The notes: generated from the letters alone by a model not told the origin. A stretch of 12,780 nucleotides of DNA from an uncultured Clostridia bacterium (GCA_947628925.1 CANRBU010000018.1:1-12780); one strand, 5' to 3'. Shown: positions 5,108 through 12,780, numbered from the stretch's first letter. Numbers and translations: made by a program.

Positions 5108-6607
5108 TTATTCAAAATTATAAGTTTCCAAATTTTTTATGGCTGGATCATATAAATTTTTTCCTTTAAAATCAAAGCGAGAACCATGGCATGGGCAATC
5201 CCAAGTTTTATCTACATCATTCCATGAAAGCAAGCAACCTAAGTGTGTACAAACAGGTTTCACAGCAAAAATTTTGCCACGTGAATCTTTAAAAATGCCC
5301 ACTTTAGAACCATTGATTTCAACAATGCCGCCAGTATTTAAACCTATATCATCAAATTTTAAATTAGAAGGAGCTAATTTATCTAACATAATAGATTTTG
5401 TAGATTGTACAACCATATTTTTTACTTCATTTCGATTTTTAATAGGCTTCATACGTACTGATGAATAGATGGAAGCATATGGATTTTGCTTTTTACAAAT
5501 CATATCAACAATTATGTTTGCAGCCACATTTGAAGATGTCATACCCCATTTTTGAAAGCCAGTTCCAATATATAAATTAGGAGTGTAATGGCTATATGGA
5601 CCAATATATGGAATTTTGTCTAAGCTAACACAATCACGGGTATTCCAACGGTATAGAATTTCACATTTTGGATAATATGTTTTTGCGACTTTTTCCAAGA
5701 CACCATAACTACTTTCAAAATTGCAATATCTTCCTGTTTTATGACTTTGACCACCAATTAATAGCAAATCTTTACCATCAATTTTAGCAGTACGAAAAGA
5801 TAAAGTAGGTTCTGCAGCAGTTATATACATACCATTGAATACATTTTCTTTAGTATCAACTGCAATTAAATAAGAGGAAGATTGATACATTTTCAAAAAA
5901 TAAAAGCCGGGAATATTGATAAAAGGATAATGGCAAGCTAAGATGACATTTGAAGCTTGAACATTTCCATTGTTTGTGTAGCATATATATCCATGAGAAC
6001 TTTGCCTAACATCAGTAACTGTTGTGTGTGTAAAAATCTGACAATCTTTGTAAATGCTATCTACTATGCCATAAATATATTTTAAGGGGTGAAATTCTGC
6101 CTGATTTTTAAACATGCAAGCTCCAAGAATTTTAAAAGGAAGGCCACAATTTGTTACAAATTCACACGGAAAATCTAATTCTTTTAGTGCTGAAACCTCA
6201 TCTTTTATACTGTGTAAATCTTCTAAAGAAGTAGTATATACAAAATTATTTTGGTAACGAAAATCACAAGAAATTTTTTCTGTGTCAATTATTTTTTTAA
6301 TATTTTTTATTGCATTTTCATTTGCTTCTAAATATTTTCTAGCAAAATTAGTGCCAAAAGAGTTAATCAAATAATTGTAAAAAAGTCCATGTTGGCTAGT
6401 AATTTTAGCAGTGGTGTGCCCAGAGGTTTTACTTGCAATTTCATCTTTTTCTAGAACAACAACTTTAAAACCTAATTTTGTTAAATAATAAGCACAAGTT
6501 ATACCAAAAATACCAGCGCCTATAATACAAACATCACATGAAATATTAGAATTTAATTTTGGAAAATTTTGTTTTTTGTCAAATGTTTCTAACCATAATG
6601 AATGCAT
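5108..6607 (-). CDS. FAD-dependent oxidoreductase with C-terminal Rieske [2Fe-2S] domain (YhfW-like)
   Basis: A 499-residue cytoplasmic redox protein. The N terminus is a DAO-type FAD domain: CDVCIIGAGIFGITCAYYL with the dinucleotide motif GAGIFG at 30-35, VVVLEKDEIASKTSGHTTAK, and a late YIGTGFQKWGMTSS segment that closes the flavin site. The last 75 residues form a Rieske domain: CTH at about 453-455 and CPCH at 471-474, 15 residues between, the ligands of a [2Fe-2S] cluster (C, H, C, H). This domain pairing and length match Bacillus YhfW; substrate unknown. The ATG at 6607 is chosen because TGAGGTG precedes it by six bases; a GTG at 6616 is in frame but would lie inside that ribosome site. 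No terminator directly follows; the next gene's leader hairpin may serve. Confidence 0.92.
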   Translation of the reverse strand: MHSLWLETFDKKQNFPKLNSNISCDVCIIGAGIFGITCAYYLTKLGFKVVVLEKDEIASKTSGHTTAKITSQHGLFYNYLINSFGTNFARKYLEANENAIKNIKKIIDTEKISCDFRYQNNFVYTTSLEDLHSIKDEVSALKELDFPCEFVTNCGLPFKILGACMFKNQAEFHPLKYIYGIVDSIYKDCQIFTHTTVTDVRQSSHGYICYTNNGNVQASNVILACHYPFINIPGFYFLKMYQSSSYLIAVDTKENVFNGMYITAAEPTLSFRTAKIDGKDLLLIGGQSHKTGRYCNFESSYGVLEKVAKTYYPKCEILYRWNTRDCVSLDKIPYIGPYSHYTPNLYIGTGFQKWGMTSSNVAANIIVDMICKKQNPYASIYSSVRMKPIKNRNEVKNMVVQSTKSIMLDKLAPSNLKFDDIGLNTGGIVEINGSKVGIFKDSRGKIFAVKPVCTHLGCLLSWNDVDKTWDCPCHGSRFDFKGKNLYDPAIKNLETYNFE

Positions 6608-6639
6608 TTTTATCACCTCAAAAATAGTATGTCCGATAA

Positions 6640-6668
6640 TTGCAAAATTATAAAAAACATGTTATAAT
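6640..6668 (+). promoter_or_regulatory. Sigma-A promoter for the aminopeptidase gene
   Basis: TTGCAA (6640-6645), 17 bases, TATAAT (6663-6668). The leader of about 110 bases contains a weak hairpin, GGTTG (near 6721) with CAACC (near 6750). On the opposite strand TTGAGA (6673-6668), 17 bases, TAATTT (6650-6645) could serve the divergent FAD-Rieske gene, so the two promoters would overlap face to face; that second one is weaker. Confidence 0.65.
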
Positions 6669-6783
6669 CTCAATGAATAGTTTTTACAAATATACATATA
6701 ACTAAGAAAACAGACTAATTTGGTTGAAAATAATTACAAATTTTTTCCAACCTATATTTATTTGAAAGGAAAGTGATAAAAAG

Positions 6784-8184
6784 ATGGGAGAGGAACTAAG
6801 AGAAAAACTTTTTGCTAAAAGAGAAGAAGGATGGAGTAAAACAGATAATAAGCAAAAAGAAGAGATTATGAAATTTGCAGATGAGTATATGGCATTTTTA
6901 AATAATGCAAAAACAGAGAGAGAATTTATCAAATGTGCAAAAAAATTGGCTGATGAACATGGTTACACAGACATTATTAATAAAACAGAGTTAAAAGCTG
7001 GTGACAAAGTTTATTTTATTAACCGTGGAAAAAGTATGTATCTAGCTATTATTGGAGAAAATGATATTCAGGAACATGGAATGCATATTATAGGTTCACA
7101 TGTTGATTCTCCAAGATTAGATTTAAAGCCTAATCCATTATGCGAAGAGGGTGGAATGGCATATTTTAAAACACATTATTATGGTGGAATAAAAAAATAT
7201 CAATGGACTACAATTCCATTGAGTTTACATGGTGTGATTGTTAAAACAAATGGAGAAAAAGTTGAAATAAATATTGGTGAAAATGAAGATGACCCAATTT
7301 TTACAATTACAGATTTATTGCCACATTTAGCTCAAGAGCAGATGGAGAAAAAATTAAAAGATGGCATAGAAGGTGAAAATCTAAAATTATTAATTGGTAG
7401 TATTCCTGTTGATGATGATAAAGAAAAAGAAAGAGTTAAACTAAATATATTAAAATTGTTAAATGAAAAATATGGTATAACAGAAGCGGATTTTATGAGT
7501 GCAGAATTGGAACTTGTGCCAGCATTTAAGGCTAGAAGCTTGGGCTTTGACAAAAGTATGGTTGCAGGATATGGTCAAGATGACAAGGTTTGTGCCTATA
7601 CTTCTTTGTCAGCTATGATGAACTTAGATAAAGTAAAAAATACTGCAGTTTGTATCTTATCAGATAAAGAAGAAATTGGAAGTATGGGAAATACAGGAAT
7701 GGAATCACATATGTTTGATTTCTTTATATCAGAAATTTTGAATAAGTTAAATGTGAATAAACCAAATCTATTAGATAGAGTTTTTTGCCTTTCTAAGATG
7801 TTGTCATCAGATGTTGATGCAGGTTATGATCCTCTTTATTCTTCAGTGTCAGATGGTCTAAATGCAGGATATCTAGGAAAGGGTATAACTCTAAATAAGT
7901 ATACTGGTTCTAGAGGAAAAGCTGGTGCTTCAGATGCTAATGCTGAGTATGTGGCTTGGGTTAGAAATGTTTTTGAGAGTTCTGATGTTAAATATCAAAT
8001 TACAGAGTTGGGTAAGGTTGATATTGGCGGTGGCGGAACAATCGCATATATTTTGGCTAATAAGGGTACTGATGTAATTGATTGCGGGGTTCCAGTGCTT
8101 TCAATGCATGCACCTTATGAGGTTACAAGCAAATATGATATATTTTCAGCCTATAAAGCTTACACTTCTTTTTGGACAGAGTAG
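6784..8184 (+). CDS. M18-family metalloaminopeptidase
   Basis: A 466-residue cytoplasmic zinc aminopeptidase that removes N-terminal residues, typically acidic ones in this family. The two-metal site can be read: SHVDSPR with His106 and Asp108, GQDDK at 265-268 with the bridging Asp, DKEEIGS at 294-300 with the catalytic and metal Glu, SSDVDAGYDP at 341-350, and the last ligand His442 in SMHAPYE. Length and order match bacterial M18 enzymes (ApeA/ApeB type). The start has AAAGGAAAGTG upstream at a rather long spacing, but the sequence MGEELREKLF is typical. It is alone in its transcription unit. Its TAG stop (8182-8184) lies in the first bases of a repeat element. Confidence 0.95.
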   Translation: MGEELREKLFAKREEGWSKTDNKQKEEIMKFADEYMAFLNNAKTEREFIKCAKKLADEHGYTDIINKTELKAGDKVYFINRGKSMYLAIIGENDIQEHGMHIIGSHVDSPRLDLKPNPLCEEGGMAYFKTHYYGGIKKYQWTTIPLSLHGVIVKTNGEKVEINIGENEDDPIFTITDLLPHLAQEQMEKKLKDGIEGENLKLLIGSIPVDDDKEKERVKLNILKLLNEKYGITEADFMSAELELVPAFKARSLGFDKSMVAGYGQDDKVCAYTSLSAMMNLDKVKNTAVCILSDKEEIGSMGNTGMESHMFDFFISEILNKLNVNKPNLLDRVFCLSKMLSSDVDAGYDPLYSSVSDGLNAGYLGKGITLNKYTGSRGKAGASDANAEYVAWVRNVFESSDVKYQITELGKVDIGGGGTIAYILANKGTDVIDCGVPVLSMHAPYEVTSKYDIFSAYKAYTSFWTE

Positions 8185-8307
8185 TTTGGAAAATAATCAG
8201 CATCTTACTGCGTTAAACTTCAAAGAAAATCAAATCGACGTACATAGAGTACGCCTCATTGATTTTCTTTTCGTTTGCCTTGTAATATACTAATTCTTTT
8301 CCAAACT
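8183..8307. repeat. MITE-like palindromic repeat, copy 1 (complete)
   Basis: A 125-bp imperfect palindrome bounded by exact inverted ends AGTTTGGAAAA (8183-8193) and TTTTCCAAACT (8297-8307). Inside, AATCAGCATCTTAC is nearly complementary to GTAATATACTAATT, GAAAATCAA to TTGATTTTC, and CGTAC to GTACG around a small loop, so the whole unit can fold into one long stem. It has no coding content. It begins inside the aminopeptidase stop codon, so it may also end that transcript. Layout and paired copies suggest a small non-autonomous mobile element or REP-like repeat. Confidence 0.75.
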
Positions 8308-8330
8308 GCGCGAGTGGTAAAAAACAAAGT

Positions 8331-8434
8331 AGTTTGGAAAATAATCAGCATCTTACTGCGTTAAGCATCGGAAAAATCAAATCGACGTACACAAGTACGA
8401 CTCATTGATTTTTCCTCGCTTGCCTTGTAATATA
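8331..8434. repeat. MITE-like palindromic repeat, copy 2 (right end missing)
   Basis: Direct repeat of copy 1, 148 bp further on, starting with the same AGTTTGGAAAATAATCAGCA and nearly identical up to TGCCTTGTAATATA. The differences fall mainly in the middle arms and compensate each other: left GGAAAAATCAA faces TTGATTTTTCC, and GTACacaaGTAC replaces the first copy's loop. The right inverted end is absent; the copy runs straight into the hairpin at 8434-8460. Between the copies lie 23 bases. Confidence 0.75.
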
Positions 8435-8460
8435 AAAGAGAACACGGTGTGTTCTCTTTT
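8434..8460. terminator. Perfect 12-bp hairpin at the end of the XRE gene
   Basis: AAAAGAGAACAC (8434-8445) and GTGTTCTCTTTT (8449-8460) pair completely around a three-base loop. The last two bases overlap the TAA stop of the minus-strand regulator gene (8459-8461). A and T at the two feet make it usable in both directions, so it can also stop transcripts coming through the repeats. Confidence 0.75.
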
Positions 8461-8797
8461 AAAAGTCTTTTAATTGTTCTAAAAATAAATTTAAAAATTT
8501 TAATTTTTTATCTGATAGTTCACTAATTTTATGAGAAAGTTCTACTTGAAGTTTTATATCATCATTTGTTATTACATCATGGAAAAGAACATTTGGTGCA
8601 ATTCCAAGTATGTTCATATAATTTACTAAAGTCTCTAATTTTACACCACTGTTTCCATTTTCTAACCTAGAAATGTACTTTTCTGAAATATCTAATTTTT
8701 CAGCTATTTCATATTGAGTTAAATTATATTTTTTTCGATAGGCTCTAAAAACTTTTCCAATAGCACAGTCAATATTTGATTTCACTTCAGCGCTCAT
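8459..8797 (-). CDS. XRE-family helix-turn-helix regulator
   Basis: A 112-residue DNA-binding protein. Residues about 14-70 are a Cro/CI-type HTH: IGKVFRAYRKKYNLTQYEIAEKLDISEKYISRLENGNSGVKLETLVNYMNILGI, with the LTQYEIAEKL and SEKYISRLENG helices of the XRE fold. The C-terminal 40 residues are helical and charged (IKLQVELSHKISELSDKKLKFLNLFLEQL), probably for dimerisation. GGAGGA lies six bases before the ATG. It is a solitary regulator with no adjacent target that can be proved; it may regulate itself or the gene upstream. Such small XRE proteins also occur as prophage or toxin-antitoxin parts, but no partner is visible here. Confidence 0.9.
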   Translation of the reverse strand: MSAEVKSNIDCAIGKVFRAYRKKYNLTQYEIAEKLDISEKYISRLENGNSGVKLETLVNYMNILGIAPNVLFHDVITNDDIKLQVELSHKISELSDKKLKFLNLFLEQLKDF

Positions 8798-8826
8798 AAG
8801 GTTCCTCCATCCTTCTTATATTGTTA

Positions 8827-8835
8827 AGTATAGCA
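8827..8835 (-). promoter_or_regulatory. Extended -10 promoter for the XRE gene
   Basis: On the minus strand TGCTATACT (8835-8827) gives an extended -10 box; no good -35 is found 17 bases upstream. Predicted leader of about 25 bases up to the ATG at 8797. Confidence 0.45.
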
Positions 8836-8920
8836 ATTTCAGTTAAAATATAAAACAAACTTTAAATATTACAAAAACTGCACAGAAAAAACACTTTAGC
8901 ACTTGAAAGATTAAACAAAA

Positions 8921-8940
8921 ATCGACAAATGACGACAAAA
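8921..8940 (-). promoter_or_regulatory. Two 10-bp tandem near-copies, possible regulator site
   Basis: On the minus strand TTTTGTCGTC is followed directly by ATTTGTCGAT, one helical turn apart. Each resembles the Spo0A box TTTGTCGAA with one or two mismatches. They lie upstream of the XRE promoter and after the helical-protein gene. The match is by eye and could be chance. Confidence 0.25.
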
Positions 8941-8972
8941 TACATGTAATACTATTAGTATACTTTTTAAAA

Positions 8973-9407
8973 TTATAGATATTTTTTCAATGTCTCTACA
9001 CTATCTTCTTGCATAACTACAAAATCATTTAAAATGTTTTTAACATCCTCCGCTGCATTAGGATTTTGGTTCATTAAACGTCTACCTTCTATAATTCCCA
9101 TATTAGTTCCTTGCATTAATAACTCAGATAATTTAGAAGTTGTATCATCAACCATTGTTTTCATTTGTATACCATACCAAGTCATCATTTTTGTCATAGT
9201 ATTTGTTTCGTGAGGATCTTTGTCAGAATATTGGGAATATAGATCATTTACTCTTTCTGAAATTTTTTCATATTTAGCATATTCAGTATCCAAAACTTCT
9301 TGAAATGTTCTGTCATTTGCTTTTTCAGAAACATAAGAAATTGCATTCATACCCATTGTTGCACCTTTGTTTACCTCATCTAAAATATTTAAATTTTGAT
9401 TATCCAT
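8973..9407 (-). CDS. All-helical hypothetical protein of clostridial type
   Basis: A 144-residue acidic, soluble, nearly all-helical protein beginning MDNQNLNILDEVNKGATMGMNAISYVSEKAND. Predicted helices carry regular hydrophobic spacing and many Met residues (MTKMMTWYGIQMKTMVDD, SELLMQGTNMGIIEGRRLMNQN), ending in MQEDSVETLKKYL. The pattern suggests a four-helix bundle; scattered Glu residues recall ferritin-like DUF families, but no metal motif can be confirmed. I know similar proteins only as hypotheticals of clostridia. The ATG at 9407 is chosen because AAGGGGTG lies six bases upstream; the frame opens further to 9482, but that extension (MLHLWYDMYNFHFFGYHKYG...) has no ribosome site and is probably untranslated. 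No partner gene is evident. Confidence 0.78.
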   Translation of the reverse strand: MDNQNLNILDEVNKGATMGMNAISYVSEKANDRTFQEVLDTEYAKYEKISERVNDLYSQYSDKDPHETNTMTKMMTWYGIQMKTMVDDTTSKLSELLMQGTNMGIIEGRRLMNQNPNAAEDVKNILNDFVVMQEDSVETLKKYL

Positions 9408-9452
9408 ATAAAACACCCCTTCTCCATATTTATGATAACCAAAAAAATGAAA

Positions 9453-9481
9453 ATTATACATATCATACCATAAATGTAGCA
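9453..9481 (-). promoter_or_regulatory. Promoter candidate for the helical-protein gene
   Basis: On the minus strand a TATAAT lies at 9458-9453, with only a poor -35 (TGCTAC, 9481-9476) 17 bases upstream. It would start transcription near 9446, about 40 bases before the ATG at 9407, and would make the frame beyond 9446 untranslated, in agreement with the chosen start. Confidence 0.45.
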
Positions 9482-9525
9482 TAAAATTGAAATAGGTGTA
9501 AGTGCCTAGAAAGGAAGGTATGAAT

Positions 9526-9981
9526 ATGATTAAAACATATGCAAAATCAATTTTACTTCCACTACTTGTAGGAGGATTTGTTGGAATTATAATTGCACCA
9601 TCTATGAATTATTTAATTTTAGAAAAACCGTATTTAGCACCGCCGGGATATATTTTTCCTATTGTATGGACTATTTTATATATTTTGATGGGGATATCAT
9701 ATGGGATGCTAAAAGTGAAAAACTTGACTAGTTATGAAAATATGCAGATATACTATCAACAGCTTGCAATAAATGCATTATGGCCAATTTTTTTCTTTAC
9801 TTTTCAATGGAGATTATTTGCTTTTATATGGATAGTTTTATTAGATATTGCAATATGTATGATGATTGTGAGATTTTATGAAAAAGACAAAGTTGCAGGG
9901 TTATTGCAAATTCCATATTTGGTTTGGAGTTTGTTTGCCACATACTTGAATCTTTCAATTTACTTGTTAAATAGGGGATAG
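9526..9981 (+). CDS. tspO: TspO/MBR family membrane protein
   Basis: A 151-residue membrane protein of the tryptophan-rich sensory / translocator (TspO) family, five transmembrane helices, which binds porphyrins and sterol-like ligands. Family marks: NYLILEKPYLAPPGYIFPIVWTILYILMG with KP at 34-35, PP at 39-40 and Trp48, then QLAINALWPIFFF, FQWRLFAFIWIVLLD and the C-terminal PYLVWSLFATYLNLSIYLLN. Hydrophobic segments are at about 8-28, 44-60, 78-94, 98-116 and 124-146. ATG 9526 is preferred: AAGGAAGG lies seven bases upstream, whereas a GTG at 9502 and an ATG at 9520 in the same frame have no properly placed site. It is divergent from the helical-protein gene with about 118 bases between starts. 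Confidence 0.92.
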   Translation: MIKTYAKSILLPLLVGGFVGIIIAPSMNYLILEKPYLAPPGYIFPIVWTILYILMGISYGMLKVKNLTSYENMQIYYQQLAINALWPIFFFTFQWRLFAFIWIVLLDIAICMMIVRFYEKDKVAGLLQIPYLVWSLFATYLNLSIYLLNRG

Positions 9982-10037
9982 GTTGACAAAATCTATTCCT
10001 TATTTTGTAACGAAATTGTAATAAAAATGAAATATAT

Positions 10038-10066
10038 ACATCAAACATTGAATTTTGGTGTGTTTT
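10038..10066 (+). terminator. Weak terminator candidate after tspO
   Basis: acatcaaa (10038-10045) pairs with tttggtgt (10054-10061), one G-U pair, loop of eight bases, then GTTTT. It lies some 57 bases past the tspO stop. A second small stem, ACAAAAT with ATTTTGT, is found right after the stop at about 9986-10008. Confidence 0.35.
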
Positions 10067-10083
10067 AAATATTATTTATATAA

Positions 10084-10103
10084 ACTGTTGCAAATGCAAC
10101 AGT
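10084..10103 (+). promoter_or_regulatory. Perfect palindrome upstream of nrdD, operator candidate
   Basis: Two exact 8-bp arms, actgttgc and gcaacagt, around aaat. A TAGAAT -10 box lies at 10122-10127 with no good -35, so the palindrome overlaps the -35 region and could hold an activator or repressor. It does not match the NrdR box or the Rex or FNR consensus as I know them. No U tract follows, so it is unlikely to be a terminator. Confidence 0.5.
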
Positions 10104-10156
10104 CAAGACAAAAAAATATGGTAGAATTGAATTAACAAAAGAAGGGGGAAAATGGT

Positions 10157-12313
10157 ATGAAAATTATTAAAAGAGATGGAACAATAGTAGATTATAATCC
10201 AGAAAAAATCAGAGTAGCAATTCAAAAAGCAAATAATGAAGTAAGTAGAAATGAAAAAATATCAAAGGAAAAAATAGAAGAAATCATCAAATATATTGTT
10301 GAATTAAATAAACCAAGAATATTAGTTGAAGATATCCAAGATATAATAGAAGAAAAACTTATGGAATTTGGTAAATATCAATTAGCTAAAAAATATATTA
10401 CATACAGATATACACGTGAATTAGTTAGAAAAGCAAATACAACAGACCAATCTATCAAAGAACTTATCGAAGGTGAAAATGATTATTGGAATAATGAAAA
10501 TTCTAATAAAAATGCAAAAGTTGTTACAACACAAAGAGATTATTTAGCAGGAATTACAAGTACAGACATCACTAGAAGATTTTTGCTACCAGAAGATATA
10601 GTTAAAGCACATGATTCAGGAATCATACATTTTCATGATGCTGATTATTTTGCACAAAATGCTTTGCATAACTGCGAATTAATTAACTTAGAAGATATGC
10701 TACAAAATGGAACTATAATAAATGGAGTAATGATAGAAAAACCACACCGTTTTATTACTGCTGCAACAATTGCAACACAAATTATTTTAGCTGTAACATC
10801 TTCTAGCTATGGTGGCGCAACTATAACACTTAGCCATTTAGCACCTTTCGCAAGAGAAAGTTATGAAAGATATCTAAAAAAATATAAAGATAGAGGTCTT
10901 GATGAAAAAACATCTAAAGAATTTGCAAGACAAGATATGAAAAAGGAAATATCAGATGGTGTACAAACATTTAATTATCAAGTAAATTCTATGACAAACA
11001 CAAATGGTCAAGCACCATTCCTATCAGTATGTATGTACCTAGGAGAAACAGAAGAATATAAAGAAGAACTAGCAATGATAATAGAAGAATTTTTAAACCA
11101 AAGAATATTAGGATTTAAAAATGAGAAAGGTGTATATATTACACCAGCTTTCCCAAAATTGCTATATGTTTTAGAGGAAGACAATATTCATGAAAATAGT
11201 AAATATTGGTATTTAACAGAGTTAGCAGCAAAATGTACAGCTAAAAGATTAGTACCTGACTATATTTCAGAGAAAAAAATGTTAGAATTAAAAATAGATA
11301 AAAATGGAAATGGAAATTGCTATCCATGTATGGGTTGCCGTTCATTCTTAACACCATATGTTGATCCAAAAACTAATAAACCAAAATATTATGGAAGATT
11401 TAATCAAGGTGTTGTTACAATCAATTTAGTTGACGTTGCGCTATCTTCAGGAAAAGATATGGATTTATTCTGGGATATTTTCGAACAGAGATTGGAACTA
11501 TGCCACAAAGCATTGCAAGTAAGACACCAAAGATTGAGTAAAGCTACAAGTGATGTTGCACCAATATTGTGGCAACATGGAGCTTTAGCAAGATTAGGAA
11601 AAGGTGAAAGTATACATGAATTATTACACAATGGATATTCTACAATTTCATTGGGATATGCAGGATTGTATGAATGTGTAAAATATATGACAGGTCACAG
11701 CCATACAGATAATGGTGAAGGTAAAGAATTTGGTCTAAATGTAATGAAAAAATTAAATGATAAATGCAAAGAATGGAAAGCAGCAGAAAACATTGATTAT
11801 AGTGTATATGGAACTCCAATAGAATCTACAACATATAAATTTGCAAAATGTTTAAAAGAACGCTTTGGTGAAATCGAAGGAATTACAGATAGAGATTATA
11901 TTACAAACTCATACCATGTGCCTGTTTTTGAAGAAATAGATGCATTTACAAAATTAAAATTGGAAAGCGAATTCCAACAATTGAGTCCTGGTGGAGCAAT
12001 TTCATATATTGAAACACCAAATCTACAAAATAATATACCAGCAGTTTTGCAAGTAATTAAATTTATATATGATAACATTATGTATGCAGAATTGAATACT
12101 AAATCTGATTATTGCCAAAAATGTGGCTTTGATGGAGAAATACTTATAGATGAGAATCTAGAATGGTATTGCCCTAACTGCGGAAACAGAGACCATAATA
12201 CTTTAAATGTTGCAAGAAGAACTTGTGGTTATATAGGAAGTAACTTCTGGAACAAAGGAAGAACACAAGAAATTAAAGAGAGAGTTTTACATATTGATAA
12301 TAAAGATGATTAG
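10157..12313 (+). CDS. nrdD: Anaerobic (class III) ribonucleoside-triphosphate reductase
   Basis: Reduces ribonucleoside triphosphates to dNTPs under anaerobic conditions with a glycyl radical, using formate as reductant in the classic enzyme. The protein has 718 residues, a normal length. Residues 1-90 are an ATP-cone (MKIIKRDGTIVDYNPEKIRVAI...), the allosteric dATP/ATP switch. The barrel carries HDSGIIHFHDADYF, NCYPCMGCRSF and GRFNQGVVTINL. Near the C terminus four Cys (653, 656, 672, 675) in two CxxC pairs bind zinc, and RRTCGYIGS holds the radical Gly at about 691. AAGGGGG lies eight bases before the ATG. It is followed after 11 bases by nrdG, its activase, in one operon. It marks the host as anaerobic or facultative. 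Confidence 0.98.
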   Translation: MKIIKRDGTIVDYNPEKIRVAIQKANNEVSRNEKISKEKIEEIIKYIVELNKPRILVEDIQDIIEEKLMEFGKYQLAKKYITYRYTRELVRKANTTDQSIKELIEGENDYWNNENSNKNAKVVTTQRDYLAGITSTDITRRFLLPEDIVKAHDSGIIHFHDADYFAQNALHNCELINLEDMLQNGTIINGVMIEKPHRFITAATIATQIILAVTSSSYGGATITLSHLAPFARESYERYLKKYKDRGLDEKTSKEFARQDMKKEISDGVQTFNYQVNSMTNTNGQAPFLSVCMYLGETEEYKEELAMIIEEFLNQRILGFKNEKGVYITPAFPKLLYVLEEDNIHENSKYWYLTELAAKCTAKRLVPDYISEKKMLELKIDKNGNGNCYPCMGCRSFLTPYVDPKTNKPKYYGRFNQGVVTINLVDVALSSGKDMDLFWDIFEQRLELCHKALQVRHQRLSKATSDVAPILWQHGALARLGKGESIHELLHNGYSTISLGYAGLYECVKYMTGHSHTDNGEGKEFGLNVMKKLNDKCKEWKAAENIDYSVYGTPIESTTYKFAKCLKERFGEIEGITDRDYITNSYHVPVFEEIDAFTKLKLESEFQQLSPGGAISYIETPNLQNNIPAVLQVIKFIYDNIMYAELNTKSDYCQKCGFDGEILIDENLEWYCPNCGNRDHNTLNVARRTCGYIGSNFWNKGRTQEIKERVLHIDNKDD

Positions 12314-12324
12314 AGAGGTTAAAA

Positions 12325-12780
12325 ATGCGATATAATAAAATCAGAAAAATGGATATTTCAAATGGACCGGGTGTTAGAGTATCACTTTTTGTACAAGGAT
12401 GTACTTTTAACTGTAAAGGTTGTTTTAATCAAGAAACACATGATTTTAATGGTGGTAAGGAATTTACAGATGATGTAATTGAACATATTTTAAATTTATG
12501 TGAAAATGAAAATATAGAAGGTTTATCAATTTTAGGTGGAGAGCCATTACATCCAAAAAATATAGAAGGTGTAACTAAACTTGCAAAAATGTATAAAGAA
12601 AGGTTGCCTGATAAAAGTTTATGGATTTGGACAGGATACTTGTTTGATAAAGATTTGCAGGGAAAAGAGATACTTAATTATGTAGATGTTATTGTAGACG
12701 GTCAATTTGTAGAAGAATTAAAAGATCCAACTTTAGAGTGGAGAGGCTCATCTAACCAAAGGGTTATAGATGTAAAACAA
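12325..12780 (+). CDS. nrdG: Anaerobic ribonucleotide reductase activating protein, radical SAM (partial)
   Basis: The first 152 residues are present; the gene runs off the window. NrdG cleaves S-adenosylmethionine with a [4Fe-4S] cluster and makes the glycyl radical on NrdD. The cluster motif CxxxCxxC is CTFNCKGC at residues 26-33, within FVQGCTFNCKGCFN. LSILGGEPL is the SAM-binding GGE motif, and IWTGY and VIVDGQFV are further typical positions. AGAGG lies six bases before the ATG. The start is 11 bases after the nrdD stop, so co-transcription is nearly certain. Confidence 0.97.
   Translation, partial: MRYNKIRKMDISNGPGVRVSLFVQGCTFNCKGCFNQETHDFNGGKEFTDDVIEHILNLCENENIEGLSILGGEPLHPKNIEGVTKLAKMYKERLPDKSLWIWTGYLFDKDLQGKEILNYVDVIVDGQFVEELKDPTLEWRGSSNQRVIDVKQ

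Noticed and set aside
8078..8293. Plus-strand frame overlapping the aminopeptidase end and repeat copy 1
   Set aside because: Out of frame with a conserved enzyme, runs through a palindromic repeat, and has no ribosome site.
8183..8434. CRISPR-like array
   Set aside because: Only two units of over 100 bp with internal palindromes, no short repeats with regular unique spacers, and no cas gene nearby.
9408..9482. N-terminal extension of the helical hypothetical protein
   Set aside because: No ribosome site for the upstream ATG; a -10 box lies inside it, and a proper site is placed before the ATG at 9407.

Overview
The window looks like chromosome of an AT-rich, anaerobic, low-GC Gram-positive bacterium, most likely a gut-type clostridium. 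The evidence is the very AT-rich codon choice, strong AGGAGG-type ribosome sites, sigma-A promoters with 17-bp spacers, intrinsic terminators, and an oxygen-sensitive class III ribonucleotide reductase pair (nrdD-nrdG). TGA is used as a stop and TGG as Trp, so the standard bacterial code applies. Species cannot be told from the sequence alone.

Layout. 1-446: the tail of an unknown gene, a long hairpin, and a gene-poor stretch that may hold the worn 3' end of a tyrosine integrase with arm-type repeats. 447-1975 (minus): a translationally coupled pair, a GNAT acetyltransferase and a GNAT-DUF402 fusion, read from a strong promoter through a leader with a 21-bp terminator just before the ribosome site. 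2137-2197: back-to-back divergent promoters whose -35 boxes form one palindrome. 2274-2950 (plus): an orphan, richer-GC, Cys-rich protein with its own operator-like palindrome and hairpin. 2991-3620: threonylcarbamoyl-AMP synthase (tRNA t6A pathway), convergent with an unrecognised 251-aa protein (3664-4419). 4533-4958: a YbgC-type thioesterase, again behind a promoter-leader-terminator-RBS arrangement. 5108-6607: a FAD oxidoreductase with a C-terminal Rieske domain. 6784-8184: an M18 aminopeptidase whose stop codon lies inside the first of two copies of a palindromic, MITE-like repeat (8183-8434). 8459-9407: a small XRE regulator and an all-helical hypothetical protein. 9526-9981: TspO. 10157 to the end: nrdD and the start of nrdG, the anaerobic dNTP synthesis operon.

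Most genes are single housekeeping or accessory units with individual promoters; only the GNAT pair and nrdDG form clear operons. No CRISPR array, rRNA, tRNA, intact transposase or recognisable defence system is visible. The best candidates for something undescribed are the two attenuator-type leaders, the orphan 207-aa cassette next to the divergent palindromic promoter, and the paired palindromic repeats.
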